DNA from: Erysipelotrichaceae bacterium
Lineage (GTDB): Bacteria; Bacillota_I; Bacilli_A; Erysipelotrichales; Erysipelotrichaceae
Length of the DNA: 64,000 bases
NCBI GenBank assembly: GCA_017454765.1
Contig: JAFTCJ010000026.1
Coordinates: forward strand, 41,293 to 105,292
Direction: 5' to 3'
The notes beneath the pieces are model-generated. The model was not told the DNA's origin. It saw nothing but the letters and a program-made list of their open reading frames with translations, and made no database searches. Numbering within the stretch: the first letter of the stretch is position 1; each line of letters begins with the position of its first letter. Below, piece after piece: positions 7,770 through 16,927 of the stretch. Position numbers and translations under genes: made by a program.

Positions 7770-9302
7770 ATGAAACTGCAGCCTGCGCTGATATTCGGCG
7801 AACATATGGTGCTCCAGCAGGGAACGAAGATCCCGGTCTGGGGAAGAAGCGCCAAAAACGATGAAGTCACGGTGGAACTGGGCGATGCCAGAGAGACAGC
7901 GATTGCCGTCAACGGCGAATGGATGGTGACACTGCCGGCTTTTGAAGCCTGTGAACAGACCGTGATGAGGATCTCTTCAAAACTGACGGGCGAGAAGATC
8001 GTCTTTGAAGATGTGGCGATCGGTGAAGTCTGGCTGGCCGGAGGTCAGTCCAATATCGAGTTCATCATGAAGTATGATTTCGATGCGCCTGAGACACTGA
8101 AAAGTAAAGATGATCAGGATCTGCGTTATTTCTGTTTCCCGAAGACTCCGTTTCTGGGTTATCTGGAAAAGGAGCCCTGCAGTGATCAGGGTTTCTGGAG
8201 AAGATGGGAAGGCGAAGAAAACAAGAAGATGTTTTCGGCAGTCGGCGCCTATATGGGGAAGATTTTAAGAGAAAAGCTCGATGTACCTGTCGCTGTCATC
8301 GGCTGCAACTGGGGCGGCACACCGGCGTCTGCCTGGACCTCGATGGAGGACCTGAAAAATAACGAAAAGCTCAAGAGAGTCCTGGAAGAGTATGAAAACA
8401 ACTGTTCCCTGATCGACTGGAGAAAGTATATCGAAACTTCGGAACGTCCGATCCCGATCCCTACGGAAAAGCAGCTGGAATTTGAAGACCGTTTCATGAT
8501 GGGCGAGGATATGAGCGAGTTCTTCAAGAACTTCGAGAATATGCCAAGACCCGATATCAGTGTCTGGTCGACATATCCTCTGGCGCCAAGAAGCGCCACG
8601 AGACCCGCCGGAGTCTACGAGATGATGCTGAAAAGAGTCGCACCGTATGCGATCAGAGGCGTCATCTGGTATCAGGGTGAAGATGACGATGCCAGGGGCT
8701 GGCAGGATTTCTACGATGAAAGCATGATCACGATGATCAGATGCTGGCGGAAACTGTGGGGCTTTGATTTCCCGTTCTATCAGGTGGAACTGCCGCCTTT
8801 TGAAGGTGTCGGCATGACCGGAGCCAAGGATTATGCCCTGATCCGTCATCAGCAGGCCAAGGCAGCTGTTTCTTTGGATGATGTCTATGACGTCTGCATC
8901 CTGGATGCGGGTGAAAAGCTCAATATCCATCCCCGTCACAAGAAGATCGTCGGTGAAAGGCTCGGCAGGATCGTGATGAAACATACTTATGGGGATGAGA
9001 GTCTGACTGCTGACTGTCCGATATTTGAAAAAGCGGAAAGAAAAGATGATGAGATCCTGATCCGTTTCTCAAACTGTGCCGATGGACTGGCCGAAAAAGG
9101 AAACTTAAGAGACAGGCTGTTTATCAAGTCCGGAGAGAAAGATCTGGATTATGAATATGAGATCAGAGGTGATGTCCTGAGAATGAAGGCACAGCTGCCT
9201 GTTGCTGCGGTCAGTGTGGAATATTGTGAGACCAATTACTGTCCGGCTGTTTTATTCAACAGTGAGGGAAATCCGCTCTTTGGTTTCAGATGTGAGGTGT
9301 GA
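7770..9302 (+). CDS. Sialate O-acetylesterase-like SGNH esterase
   Basis: This 510-residue protein has an N-terminal beta-rich region followed by the SASA-type SGNH esterase domain. The block I motif is GGQSN (91-95) with Ser94 as nucleophile. WYQGEDD near residue 297 and a late HPRHK segment fit the family. It would remove O-acetyl groups from a sugar. No sialic-acid genes are present in the window, so the family name should not be read as the substrate; members also act on acetylated plant glycans. It has no signal peptide, is coupled to the upstream hydrolase with no gap, and lies in the same operon. Confidence 0.8.
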   Translation: MKLQPALIFGEHMVLQQGTKIPVWGRSAKNDEVTVELGDARETAIAVNGEWMVTLPAFEACEQTVMRISSKLTGEKIVFEDVAIGEVWLAGGQSNIEFIMKYDFDAPETLKSKDDQDLRYFCFPKTPFLGYLEKEPCSDQGFWRRWEGEENKKMFSAVGAYMGKILREKLDVPVAVIGCNWGGTPASAWTSMEDLKNNEKLKRVLEEYENNCSLIDWRKYIETSERPIPIPTEKQLEFEDRFMMGEDMSEFFKNFENMPRPDISVWSTYPLAPRSATRPAGVYEMMLKRVAPYAIRGVIWYQGEDDDARGWQDFYDESMITMIRCWRKLWGFDFPFYQVELPPFEGVGMTGAKDYALIRHQQAKAAVSLDDVYDVCILDAGEKLNIHPRHKKIVGERLGRIVMKHTYGDESLTADCPIFEKAERKDDEILIRFSNCADGLAEKGNLRDRLFIKSGEKDLDYEYEIRGDVLRMKAQLPVAAVSVEYCETNYCPAVLFNSEGNPLFGFRCEV

Positions 9303-9304
9303 TC

Positions 9305-10165
9305 ATGAAAATACAGGAAGTCATTGACAAGATACTGGCATATCATCCGCAGTTTCCCGAAGATTATGCGGGCTGCGATGAATTCAAGACCGGTGATCCG
9401 CAGGAAGAATGTACAGGTGTCGTAACAGCCATGGCGGCAAGCGTCGCTGTGATCAGAAAGGCCATTGAACTGGGTGCCAATCTGATCGTCGTCCATGAAC
9501 CGACTTTCTATACTTCGGAAGACAAGGGCGGCTGGTACGAGACCTTCTCCAATGAAGTGTACGAAGAAAAAAGGAAACTGATCGATGAGAATCATATCAC
9601 GATCTGGAGAGATCATGATCATATGCATGCCCATCATCCGGATGCGATCTTTACCGGTGTTTTAAGATATCTGGATTGGGAAGACAAGGCACTGACCGAT
9701 TATGATACAGGCTCCTTTGCCCATTACTACGTGACAGTCACACCGATGAAACTGAAGGATCTTTGTCAGTATCTGTTTGAACGCATCGGCATGAACGGCT
9801 GCCGTATCATCGGTGATCCCGATGCTGTTGTTTCAAAGATCGCTATCGTGGGACATCTTTTCCCCGGCGAATATAAGCTGGCTGACGGTACGACAGGAGA
9901 ATATTCGGTCAAGGTCATCGAGACCCTGGAAAAAGGGACCGATGTGATCATCCCGGGAGAGGTCGTCGACTGGACGGTACTGTCTTATATCAGGGATGCC
10001 AATGAACTGGGGAAAAACAAGGCGATGATCAATCTCGGCCACTTCAACTGGGAAGAACTCGGCATGAAGTACATGAAGGACTGGCTGAGTGAACTTGTGG
10101 AAAATAAAGTTCCTGTATACTATGTCGCACCCGGTGACATGTATCAGGTGATCGAGAGGAACTGA
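9305..10165 (+). CDS. Nif3-like dinuclear metal-centre protein
   Basis: This protein of about 286 residues resembles the Nif3/YbgI family, which forms hexamers with a two-metal site. HEPTFY near residue 63 and DHDHMHAHHPD near 101 supply likely metal ligands. Biochemical function of the family is uncertain. I place the start at 9305 because GAGGTG lies 5-10 bases ahead; a GTG two codons earlier is possible. It is an odd member of a sugar-esterase operon and may act on a pathway metabolite here. It lies between the SASA-type esterase and a membrane protein with short spacing. Confidence 0.7.
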   Translation: MKIQEVIDKILAYHPQFPEDYAGCDEFKTGDPQEECTGVVTAMAASVAVIRKAIELGANLIVVHEPTFYTSEDKGGWYETFSNEVYEEKRKLIDENHITIWRDHDHMHAHHPDAIFTGVLRYLDWEDKALTDYDTGSFAHYYVTVTPMKLKDLCQYLFERIGMNGCRIIGDPDAVVSKIAIVGHLFPGEYKLADGTTGEYSVKVIETLEKGTDVIIPGEVVDWTVLSYIRDANELGKNKAMINLGHFNWEELGMKYMKDWLSELVENKVPVYYVAPGDMYQVIERN

Positions 10166-10166
10166 T

Positions 10167-11117
10167 ATGAAATTTGCGGAGCAGTTATGTGAAAGGACCG
10201 GATTCGTCTATGATCCGGATGCCTATCTTTATTACAAGGAAATAGACGGCTATCAGTTTGCGATGTCTTTCTACAGCAGTCAGTTTTATCTAATGAGCTG
10301 TGTCTGTCTTGACGGTGCCGTGCCTCAGGCCAAGCAGATCAAAAAAGATGTCAAAGAAAACGATGAAGTGAAAAAGGCGATCAAGGATGTCAGTGTTCAG
10401 GGTTACCGCACTGTGTATATCATCAAGCCGGCTTTTTCCCAGGCGAAACTGATCGAAAATATCTGCAAAGCGATCAGATTCGTTCCGGCTTACTACAGGG
10501 AAAAGGGTTATCAGAACTGCTGCGAATACTGCGGCAAGGTCATGGATACCGGCATCTACAAGTTCGGCAATGCCGCAAGATTCCTGTGCGATGATGACTA
10601 CAGGACCATGTCGGAAAAGGTGTTTACGGCCATGGCGGAAGCGGAACAGGTCGAGGGCTCCGTACTGGCGGGAAGCGTCGGTGCGTTCTTAGGAAGCCTG
10701 ATCGGCGCAGCAGCTATCGTGCTGTTCGGCCAGCTGGGTTTTGTCTCGGTATTGTCCGGTGTCATCATGGGCGTCTGCGCATTACGCGGATATGAGCTCT
10801 TAGGCAAGAAGATGAACGTTGCCGGAGTCATCATCAGCTGTCTGATCATGGTCGCCATGTGTTATTTTGCGAACCGTCTGGACTGGTCGATCGCCGTTGC
10901 CAGGGCTCTGGAATGGAATATCGCCGATGCGTTCATGCAGTGCGAGGATGTCTGCCGTTACAGCGAGGTGATCGGTTCCTATTATGCTTCGCTGGCGCAG
11001 ATACTGCTGTTCACGCTGCTGGGTGCTCTTCCGCAGGCATTGAGTGCTATCAGAACCAGGAAAAATGAAACGATCGTTTCTGTCATAAGTGCTGCCAAGA
11101 AGGGGGTAGAAGAATGA
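10167..11117 (+). CDS. Unknown membrane protein with zinc-ribbon-like cysteines
   Basis: I do not recognise a family. The 316-residue protein has a soluble first half with NCCEYCGK near residue 115 and a further cysteine in FLCDDD, which together could bind zinc. From about residue 165 there are hydrophobic segments compatible with four membrane helices. It starts one base after the Nif3-like gene and its stop overlaps the start of the CE2-like esterase, so it is firmly within the operon. It may be a membrane sensor or scaffold, but nothing in the sequence proves this. Confidence 0.55.
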   Translation: MKFAEQLCERTGFVYDPDAYLYYKEIDGYQFAMSFYSSQFYLMSCVCLDGAVPQAKQIKKDVKENDEVKKAIKDVSVQGYRTVYIIKPAFSQAKLIENICKAIRFVPAYYREKGYQNCCEYCGKVMDTGIYKFGNAARFLCDDDYRTMSEKVFTAMAEAEQVEGSVLAGSVGAFLGSLIGAAAIVLFGQLGFVSVLSGVIMGVCALRGYELLGKKMNVAGVIISCLIMVAMCYFANRLDWSIAVARALEWNIADAFMQCEDVCRYSEVIGSYYASLAQILLFTLLGALPQALSAIRTRKNETIVSVISAAKKGVEE

Positions 11118-12211
11118 AAGTAAAAGATTTATTGCCGCTGGCCGTTGTTCACGGAAGGACGGTCTATGATGAGGAAAAGGAAGCGCTGTTCTGCAACTGG
11201 AGCCTTTCCGGTCTGACAGTGGGTGTGAAAGGAACTTACCTGAAGGTGAAGGTCCTGGCCGATCCCGATCAGATCCCGGGCATGCCGGGGATGCCGCAGC
11301 CGCCTGCCGACTGGCCGTGCATCGGCTGTGCGTCGGGAGATGAACTGTTCTATCGCCACGAGTGTTCTGAGAATGAGGAAACACTGACAGTCTGGGAAAG
11401 CGAAGAAGAGAAATCACTTGAACTCAGACTGGTGAAGGTATCTGAGAATGCCAGAGGCAAACTGGGTATCGTCGAACTGGAAACAGACGGCGAATTCTTC
11501 AAAGTCGTCTGCAGCAAGCCGCGCATGGAGATCGTCGGCGATTCCATCACCTGCGGTTTCGGAAACGAAGCTCCGAATAACGCTTTTGAATTCAGGACGA
11601 GCGAGGAAAACGGCTGGATGACCTACGGTGCACTGGCTGCTAGGGAACTGGGCTATGATCTGAACATGGTCTGTGAGTCGGGCATTGCCGCAACCAAGCC
11701 GGAACATCCGCTGTTCCCGATGCATGCGATGGAAGATATCTACACCAAAACGGATGAGCTTTATGCAAACAAGTACGGCAAAGAAAACACGGAATGGGAT
11801 TTTGAAAAGAATCACAACGATATCGTCGTGCTCAATCTGGGTACCAATGATACCACTCCGATCCGTTTCTACCGTGATTTCTGGGAAGTCGATCCGATGA
11901 ACGATTATTTCCATGAAAGATACAAGGAATTTGTGAAGATGGTCAGAAAGGCCAACGGTCCCGATACGTTCATCTGCTGCACGATGGGACCGATGGAACA
12001 TTATCTGTATCACCACATCAGAGACGTCGTTGAGGAGATCAAGGCGGAAACAGGCGATCAGAAGATCTGCAGTTTCGCCTATATTCCGATCAACGTCATG
12101 ATGGAAGGATACGGTGCTGCCGGTCATCCCTCTGCCAAGACGCATCTGCGTATGGGAGTGGAGCTGGCCAACTATATCCGTAAATATGTACTGGGAGAAG
12201 GAAAATGCTGA
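11114..12211 (+). CDS. SGNH/GDSL esterase, carbohydrate esterase family 2-like
   Basis: This 365-residue protein has an N-terminal beta-sandwich-like region (about 1-135) and a C-terminal SGNH domain. Block I is VGDSITCG with Ser144, block III is LGTNDTT, and the catalytic histidine is in GHPSAKTH. The usual aspartate three residues before that histidine is not seen, as in CE2 enzymes that use a Ser-His pair. CE2 members deacetylate xylan and other sugars. It has no signal peptide, which is unusual for CE2 and fits an intracellular role. AGGGGG precedes the start, which overlaps the previous stop. Confidence 0.78.
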   Translation: MKVKDLLPLAVVHGRTVYDEEKEALFCNWSLSGLTVGVKGTYLKVKVLADPDQIPGMPGMPQPPADWPCIGCASGDELFYRHECSENEETLTVWESEEEKSLELRLVKVSENARGKLGIVELETDGEFFKVVCSKPRMEIVGDSITCGFGNEAPNNAFEFRTSEENGWMTYGALAARELGYDLNMVCESGIAATKPEHPLFPMHAMEDIYTKTDELYANKYGKENTEWDFEKNHNDIVVLNLGTNDTTPIRFYRDFWEVDPMNDYFHERYKEFVKMVRKANGPDTFICCTMGPMEHYLYHHIRDVVEEIKAETGDQKICSFAYIPINVMMEGYGAAGHPSAKTHLRMGVELANYIRKYVLGEGKC

Positions 12212-13119
12212 AAGAAAAACTGGAACAGATCGATCTGAACGAATGGAAAGCGCCTGAGCTGAGGCAGGACATGCCTCACGGCGACATGCCGGGAGACAAG
12301 ATCAAGATCGATGAGGGTCATGTGATCAAGGCGGAAAAGATCTTTCCGGCTCTGATCGGAAAGATGAAAGATTCCGATGCCGGAAGGCTCGTCATTTCCG
12401 TCTTCGGCGGATCCGGTGTCGGCAAGAGCGAGATCGCTTCTTTACTGGCTTATTATTTAAGGGAAGCAGGCGTCAATGCCTATGTCCTGTCGGGAGACAA
12501 TTATCCTTTCCGCATCCCTCTGTATAACGATGCGGAGAGATTCTCGATCTTCAGGGCAAACGGTCTCAAGGGACTGGTCGAATCAGGTCTTTACAGCGAA
12601 GAGGTTCAGAAGAAACTGAACGAACTCTGGGAGAAGGAAACGGATCCCGATCCCAAGTCTGTCGAAACATATCCCTGGCTCAGTGAATATCAGAAGGCCG
12701 GAAGAAAGGCGCTGACTGAGTATCTGGGCACAAAGAAGGAACAGGATTATGATCAGATCAATGAGATCCTGTCCCAGTTCAAGTCCGGAAAGGAAAAGAT
12801 CTGGCTCAAGCGCATGGGCAGAAGCGAGGAGGAACGCTGGTATGACGAGGTCGATTTCTCTGATACCGATGTTCTGATCATCGAATGGACCCACGGCGGA
12901 AACAAGAACATCAGCGGCATCGACATCCCGATCCTGTTGAATTCCACGCCGGAAGAGACCAGGGAGCACAGAAGGCTGAGAGCCCGTGACGGCAAGACGG
13001 ATTCCGCTTTCACGACCATGGTCCTGGAGATCGAACAGGCCGAACTGGACGATCGGGCATCCAGCGCAGCGATCATATTATCCAAGGCGGGTGAATTCAT
13101 GGATCCCGCATCATTCTAG
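12205..13119 (+). CDS. P-loop kinase, adenylylsulfate/uridine-kinase-like
   Basis: The 304-residue protein has Walker A GGSGVGKS (68-75), followed by an LSGDNYPFR segment like the acceptor-binding region of P-loop small-molecule kinases, and an RLRARDGK stretch near 250 that could be the lid. It is longer than adenylylsulfate kinase, and no sulfate genes are nearby. It overlaps the upstream esterase by 7 bases and is followed after 8 bases by the sugar phosphorylase. A role in phosphorylating the sugar or polyol released by that enzyme is plausible but inferred. Confidence 0.65.
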   Translation: MLKEKLEQIDLNEWKAPELRQDMPHGDMPGDKIKIDEGHVIKAEKIFPALIGKMKDSDAGRLVISVFGGSGVGKSEIASLLAYYLREAGVNAYVLSGDNYPFRIPLYNDAERFSIFRANGLKGLVESGLYSEEVQKKLNELWEKETDPDPKSVETYPWLSEYQKAGRKALTEYLGTKKEQDYDQINEILSQFKSGKEKIWLKRMGRSEEERWYDEVDFSDTDVLIIEWTHGGNKNISGIDIPILLNSTPEETREHRRLRARDGKTDSAFTTMVLEIEQAELDDRASSAAIILSKAGEFMDPASF

Positions 13120-13127
13120 GAGGTTTC

Positions 13128-14795
13128 ATGGAAGAAAAGAAAATGGGCATCGGAACCCTTCTGAATGCTTACCCCGATTCTGTCGGCGGAAAGCTCTCCG
13201 ATATCGTTTCTTTACTGAAAAAAGAGGAATTCAAAGATGTCTTCCGTTCTTTCTACATCCTGCCGAGCGTATTCAATACGGATCTCGACAGGGGCTTTTC
13301 GCTGATCAGCTACGACATCAGTGAAACTTATGCGGATCCCAGGGACATCGATGATCTGCATGATCTCAACATCGATCTGATGATGGACTTCATCCTGAAT
13401 CACATCTCCGTACTGTCACATCAGTTCCAGGACATCATCGCGAAGGGAGAGGAGTCTGAATACAAGGATTTCTTCATCAACTGGAACAGGTTCTGGGACG
13501 GCTGCGGTGAAATGAATGAGGAAGGCTACATCGTACCGGATCAGAAATACATCAAGGACATGTTTTTCCGCAAGGCGGGCCTGCCGATCCTGATGGTCCG
13601 CTTCCCGGATGGCAGGGATGTGCCGTACTGGAACACCTTCTATCAGGAGGTCATCTACAACAAGGTCGATCCGTTCGGACTGGTAAAGGAACTGGGCATG
13701 CAGTATGAGACGGCAGTCTCTGTCTCCGAGTGTGTCAATGAGGCTCTGGATCAGAAAAAGAAGATCGATGAGATCGATCTGGGTGAATGGCAGAAATATG
13801 AAAAAGAGGTAAAGGATTATCTCAATGCCCACAGATCTTATCTGGGTCAGATGGACCTCAATATCAAGTCGCCTCTGGTATGGGATTATTACCGCAAGAC
13901 GCTGAAGAAGCTTTCCGACTACGGCGTGGCGATCGTCAGACTGGATGCCTTTGCCTATGCGCCGAAGGAAGTCGGCGAGAGAAACTTCCTCAACGATCCG
14001 GGCACCTGGGATCTGCTGCAGAAGATCGATGACATCGCATCCGAATACGGCCTGACACTGCTGCCGGAGATCCATGCGAGCTACGGAGAAAAGACATACA
14101 AGCTGCTGGCAGATAAGGGCTATATGGTATATGATTTCTTCCTGCCGGGTTTGCTGATCGACGCCTTTGTCAGGAAGAACGGTTTCTATCTGAAGAAATG
14201 GGCGGATGAGATCACTGAAAACAATATCCGTACCGTGAATATGCTGGGCTGCCATGACGGCATTCCGCTGCTGGATCTCAAGGGCCTGCTGCCGGAAGAG
14301 GATATCCAGAACGTGATCGATGCCGTCGTTTCCCGAGGCGGTTATGTCAAGGATCTGCACGGCGCCAAGAACGTCTACTATCAGGTCAATGCGACTTATT
14401 ATTCGGCACTGGGCGAGAGCGATCAGCGCATGGAGATGGCCAGGGCGATACAGCTGTTCATGCCGGGCAAGCCGCAGATCTGGTATCTGGATCTCTTTGC
14501 CGGAAAGAATGACTACGAGGCAATGGAAAGAGCCGGTGTCGGCGGTCACAAGGAGATCAACCGCAGCAATCTGTCTCTGGAACAGGCAGAAGAGCTGTTG
14601 AAGAAGGATGTCGTGAAGAAGCAGCTGGAACTGCTGCGTTTCCGCAATACCTGTCCGGTATTCACGGAAGATGCGGATATCAGCGTGGACTGCGATGAAT
14701 CACAGATGTCCATCACCTGGCAGAACGCGAAGGGAAAGGTGTCTCTGTTTGTGGATTTTGAGAAAGAGACTTACAGGATAGAGGAGGACTACTAA
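13128..14795 (+). CDS. GH13 sugar phosphorylase, sucrose-phosphorylase-like (GH13_18)
   Basis: This 555-residue protein is an alpha-amylase-fold enzyme of the sucrose phosphorylase subfamily. The nucleophile is Asp273 in RLDAF, the acid/base is Glu314 in LLPEIH, and the transition-state aspartate is Asp377 in GCHDG. It has the family opening with no signal peptide. Such enzymes split an alpha-glucoside with phosphate to give glucose 1-phosphate; known acceptors include fructose, fructose 6-phosphate, glycerate and glycerol. The acceptor here is not readable. AGGAGG precedes the start. It is the only glycoside-cleaving enzyme in the locus, so it probably defines the core substrate. Confidence 0.82.
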   Translation: MEEKKMGIGTLLNAYPDSVGGKLSDIVSLLKKEEFKDVFRSFYILPSVFNTDLDRGFSLISYDISETYADPRDIDDLHDLNIDLMMDFILNHISVLSHQFQDIIAKGEESEYKDFFINWNRFWDGCGEMNEEGYIVPDQKYIKDMFFRKAGLPILMVRFPDGRDVPYWNTFYQEVIYNKVDPFGLVKELGMQYETAVSVSECVNEALDQKKKIDEIDLGEWQKYEKEVKDYLNAHRSYLGQMDLNIKSPLVWDYYRKTLKKLSDYGVAIVRLDAFAYAPKEVGERNFLNDPGTWDLLQKIDDIASEYGLTLLPEIHASYGEKTYKLLADKGYMVYDFFLPGLLIDAFVRKNGFYLKKWADEITENNIRTVNMLGCHDGIPLLDLKGLLPEEDIQNVIDAVVSRGGYVKDLHGAKNVYYQVNATYYSALGESDQRMEMARAIQLFMPGKPQIWYLDLFAGKNDYEAMERAGVGGHKEINRSNLSLEQAEELLKKDVVKKQLELLRFRNTCPVFTEDADISVDCDESQMSITWQNAKGKVSLFVDFEKETYRIEEDY

Positions 14796-16486
14796 TGGCA
14801 TTTGACAAGATCAGAAAAATGATCACCACGGAAAACGGTGACATCTATTACGAATTTGAAGACAAGGGTTATCAGATCCTTTATACCCAGCCGGCCAACG
14901 AGATCCAGTCCAATCTGATCAACTACGGCTTTACGGGACCGACCTTACTTTGTTTCCCGGATAAGAAATGTGACTTCGTCGGACTGAAGAATCTGATCGA
15001 TGAAAGCGGTCTGAAGAGAGTCGCGATGGAAAACGGTGTAGGCATCATCCTGGTCAATCCCAGGGGCGAAAACTGGAAGGATGAGGAGGCAGGTGCCTAT
15101 GAGGCTGTGACCGGCAACCTGGGCATTGCCCAGATGAATTTCCGGGACGGTCTGGCGATCATGAAGAATGATGCGATCCCTGATGAACAGTCTTACAATA
15201 TCCTGGGTTCCTGTGTCAGGATGTATGTCTACGGCTTCGGCAGCGGCGCCGATTATCTGGCAAAACACTATCTGAAGAAAGTCAGCGGCAACATCACGAT
15301 GGGTGACCTGGGTTCTGCCGATGTCACACCGGTCTGTGTCACTTTAAAAGATCTTTCAGTGCTGCCTGAACCGGAGAATAACGATATCCATGTGGTCTCG
15401 ATCAATAACGGCGATCAGGCCAATGCGATACTGAGAGGCAACTGCGCGGAAGTCCTGGTCAGAGAGGATATGGATCTGAAACGTGATTTCCTGGAATTCA
15501 CGGGCAATTTCCGCCGCTGGGTCGGCAGGATCATGAAGGCCTACAACTATGAGGAAGAAGGCATCATTGCCAAAGCGGAATCGGTGATGCTTCCGATCGC
15601 TCCTGACAACGAGAGTTTCAGAAGAGGCATGCCTTTCATGAGAAACAAAGATCACAAGGTCGGTTATGTTACATTCTATGACAAGGATCTGGATGTGAAA
15701 AATGAGAAGCATCCGCTGATGCTGGTATTCCACGGCGGCGGTGATTCGGCTTATGCGACCGCATCCCTGGCGGAATGGCCGGAGATCGGACAGGAAGAAG
15801 GCTTCATCACAGTTGCAGTCGAGATGCACATGAAGGTCTCTGCTCTGGAAGTGGCCGAACTGATCGATCATCTGAAAGAAGAATATGCGATCGACGAGGA
15901 GAGAATCTATGCGACCGGTTTCTCGATGGGCGGCATCAAGAGCTGGGATCTCTTCCAGCAGTGTCCGGAGCGTTTCGCATGTCTGCTGCCGATGGATGCG
16001 GTGGATTATCCGGGCAATAACTGTTTCTTCTCCAAGACCGAAAACATCAATCAGGATGTCATGGTCCCGCTCTTCTATGTCGGCGGTGTGACTTCACCGT
16101 TGGTCGAGCTGCCGTGCCACGATGAAAGAGCGATCGCCAGGATGAAGTATCTCGCTGAGGTCAATGATCTGGTGAAAACATTTGATCTGAATATTGAAAA
16201 CAAGGAAAACTGGAATGACCTGTTTGTCGGTGAGATGGGAGACAGAGTCGAGACGCTGCACGATGAGATGTTCCCGCAGAGCGACTACTATGCCCATTAC
16301 TATGATTCCAAGGACGGCAACTGCTACACCTGTCTGATGGCGATCACCAATCACGGTCATGAGATCAGACCGTTCACCAACCGCTATGCCTACGGTTTTG
16401 CGAAGCGGTTCAGAAGAGTGGACGGAAAGATCGAAATACATGAAAAAGAAAGAAGTGTCTTAATCAAAGCAAAGCGGATCGACTGA
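14795..16486 (+). CDS. Two-domain alpha/beta hydrolase, N-terminal half degenerate
   Basis: The 563-residue protein appears to hold two hydrolase-like halves. The C-terminal half has HGGG near 312 and a good elbow GFSMG (375-379, Ser377), like PHB-depolymerase/feruloyl-esterase-type enzymes. The N-terminal half has a similar strand and turn reading YGFGSGA (146-152), where the nucleophile position is glycine. It looks like a duplication with one dead copy, but no structural comparison was done. There is no signal peptide. It starts on the last base of the phosphorylase stop and closes the operon; the terminator overlaps its stop codon. Confidence 0.7.
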   Translation: MAFDKIRKMITTENGDIYYEFEDKGYQILYTQPANEIQSNLINYGFTGPTLLCFPDKKCDFVGLKNLIDESGLKRVAMENGVGIILVNPRGENWKDEEAGAYEAVTGNLGIAQMNFRDGLAIMKNDAIPDEQSYNILGSCVRMYVYGFGSGADYLAKHYLKKVSGNITMGDLGSADVTPVCVTLKDLSVLPEPENNDIHVVSINNGDQANAILRGNCAEVLVREDMDLKRDFLEFTGNFRRWVGRIMKAYNYEEEGIIAKAESVMLPIAPDNESFRRGMPFMRNKDHKVGYVTFYDKDLDVKNEKHPLMLVFHGGGDSAYATASLAEWPEIGQEEGFITVAVEMHMKVSALEVAELIDHLKEEYAIDEERIYATGFSMGGIKSWDLFQQCPERFACLLPMDAVDYPGNNCFFSKTENINQDVMVPLFYVGGVTSPLVELPCHDERAIARMKYLAEVNDLVKTFDLNIENKENWNDLFVGEMGDRVETLHDEMFPQSDYYAHYYDSKDGNCYTCLMAITNHGHEIRPFTNRYAYGFAKRFRRVDGKIEIHEKERSVLIKAKRID

Positions 16487-16506
16487 TCCGCTTTGTCTTT
16501 TTTTTT
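16469..16506 (+). terminator. Intrinsic terminator overlapping the stop codon
   Basis: The stem AAAGCGGATC/GATCCGCTTT (loop GACT) is followed by GTCTTTTTTTTT. The TGA stop of the preceding gene lies at the end of the loop. The convergent minus-strand gene ends in the T run. Confidence 0.88.
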
Positions 16507-16927
16507 ACTGATGATCGATCTCGTAGAAACGTATCCAGAGACCGTCTTCTTCCACGTTGCCGGTCCCGACGAACTGGTTTCTGTGAAGCACAGGTGCCAG
16601 GATCTTTGAATCGGTGAAGAAGGTCGGTACTGTCGTGAAGGATCTGGAAGGCTTGTTTTCCATCCAGCCGTTGTTTTCGATGTAGATGTGACAGTCGTTT
16701 CCTTCCTCGTCCTTTCCGGTCAGCACATAGCGGGCCGACATATGACGGACACCGGCCTGGTTGACGACCTGTGTATCGACGCCCCAGGGTTCGACGATCC
16801 CTTTGAAGGCTTCGCAGTCCACGGTCCCGGCGAAGGGTATCATCGATACCTCACCCAGTTCCGTGATCATGCGCAAGCCTTTTTCGGCGATGTCGATGTG
16901 GATCGCCAGAATGGGTTCCTTACTCAT
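16505..16927 (-). CDS. DUF3237 family protein
   Basis: This 140-residue protein has the DUF3237 (UPF0311) pattern: an all-beta barrel of about 140-150 residues with a GTVDCEAFKG segment, a GVDTQV segment and a closing GLWIRFYEID. The function of the family is unknown; it is often found near esterases and catabolic genes. It is the last gene of a three-gene minus-strand operon and overlaps the carboxylesterase by 8 bases, so the two are translationally coupled. A lipocalin-like barrel that binds a small ligand is possible, but this is speculation. Confidence 0.7.
   Translation of the reverse strand: MSKEPILAIHIDIAEKGLRMITELGEVSMIPFAGTVDCEAFKGIVEPWGVDTQVVNQAGVRHMSARYVLTGKDEEGNDCHIYIENNGWMENKPSRSFTTVPTFFTDSKILAPVLHRNQFVGTGNVEEDGLWIRFYEIDHQ

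Noticed and set aside
7770..9302. Sialic acid catabolism, from the family name of the esterase
   Set aside because: No sialidase, N-acetylneuraminate lyase, epimerase or kinase is present; the family also contains acetyl esterases acting on other sugars.
13416..14549. A long open frame (377 codons) on the minus strand inside the phosphorylase gene
   Set aside because: It is antisense to a gene with clear catalytic motifs, has no ribosome site and no recognisable domain. Other long antisense frames (for example 8265-8984 and 38849-39535) were dropped for the same reasons.
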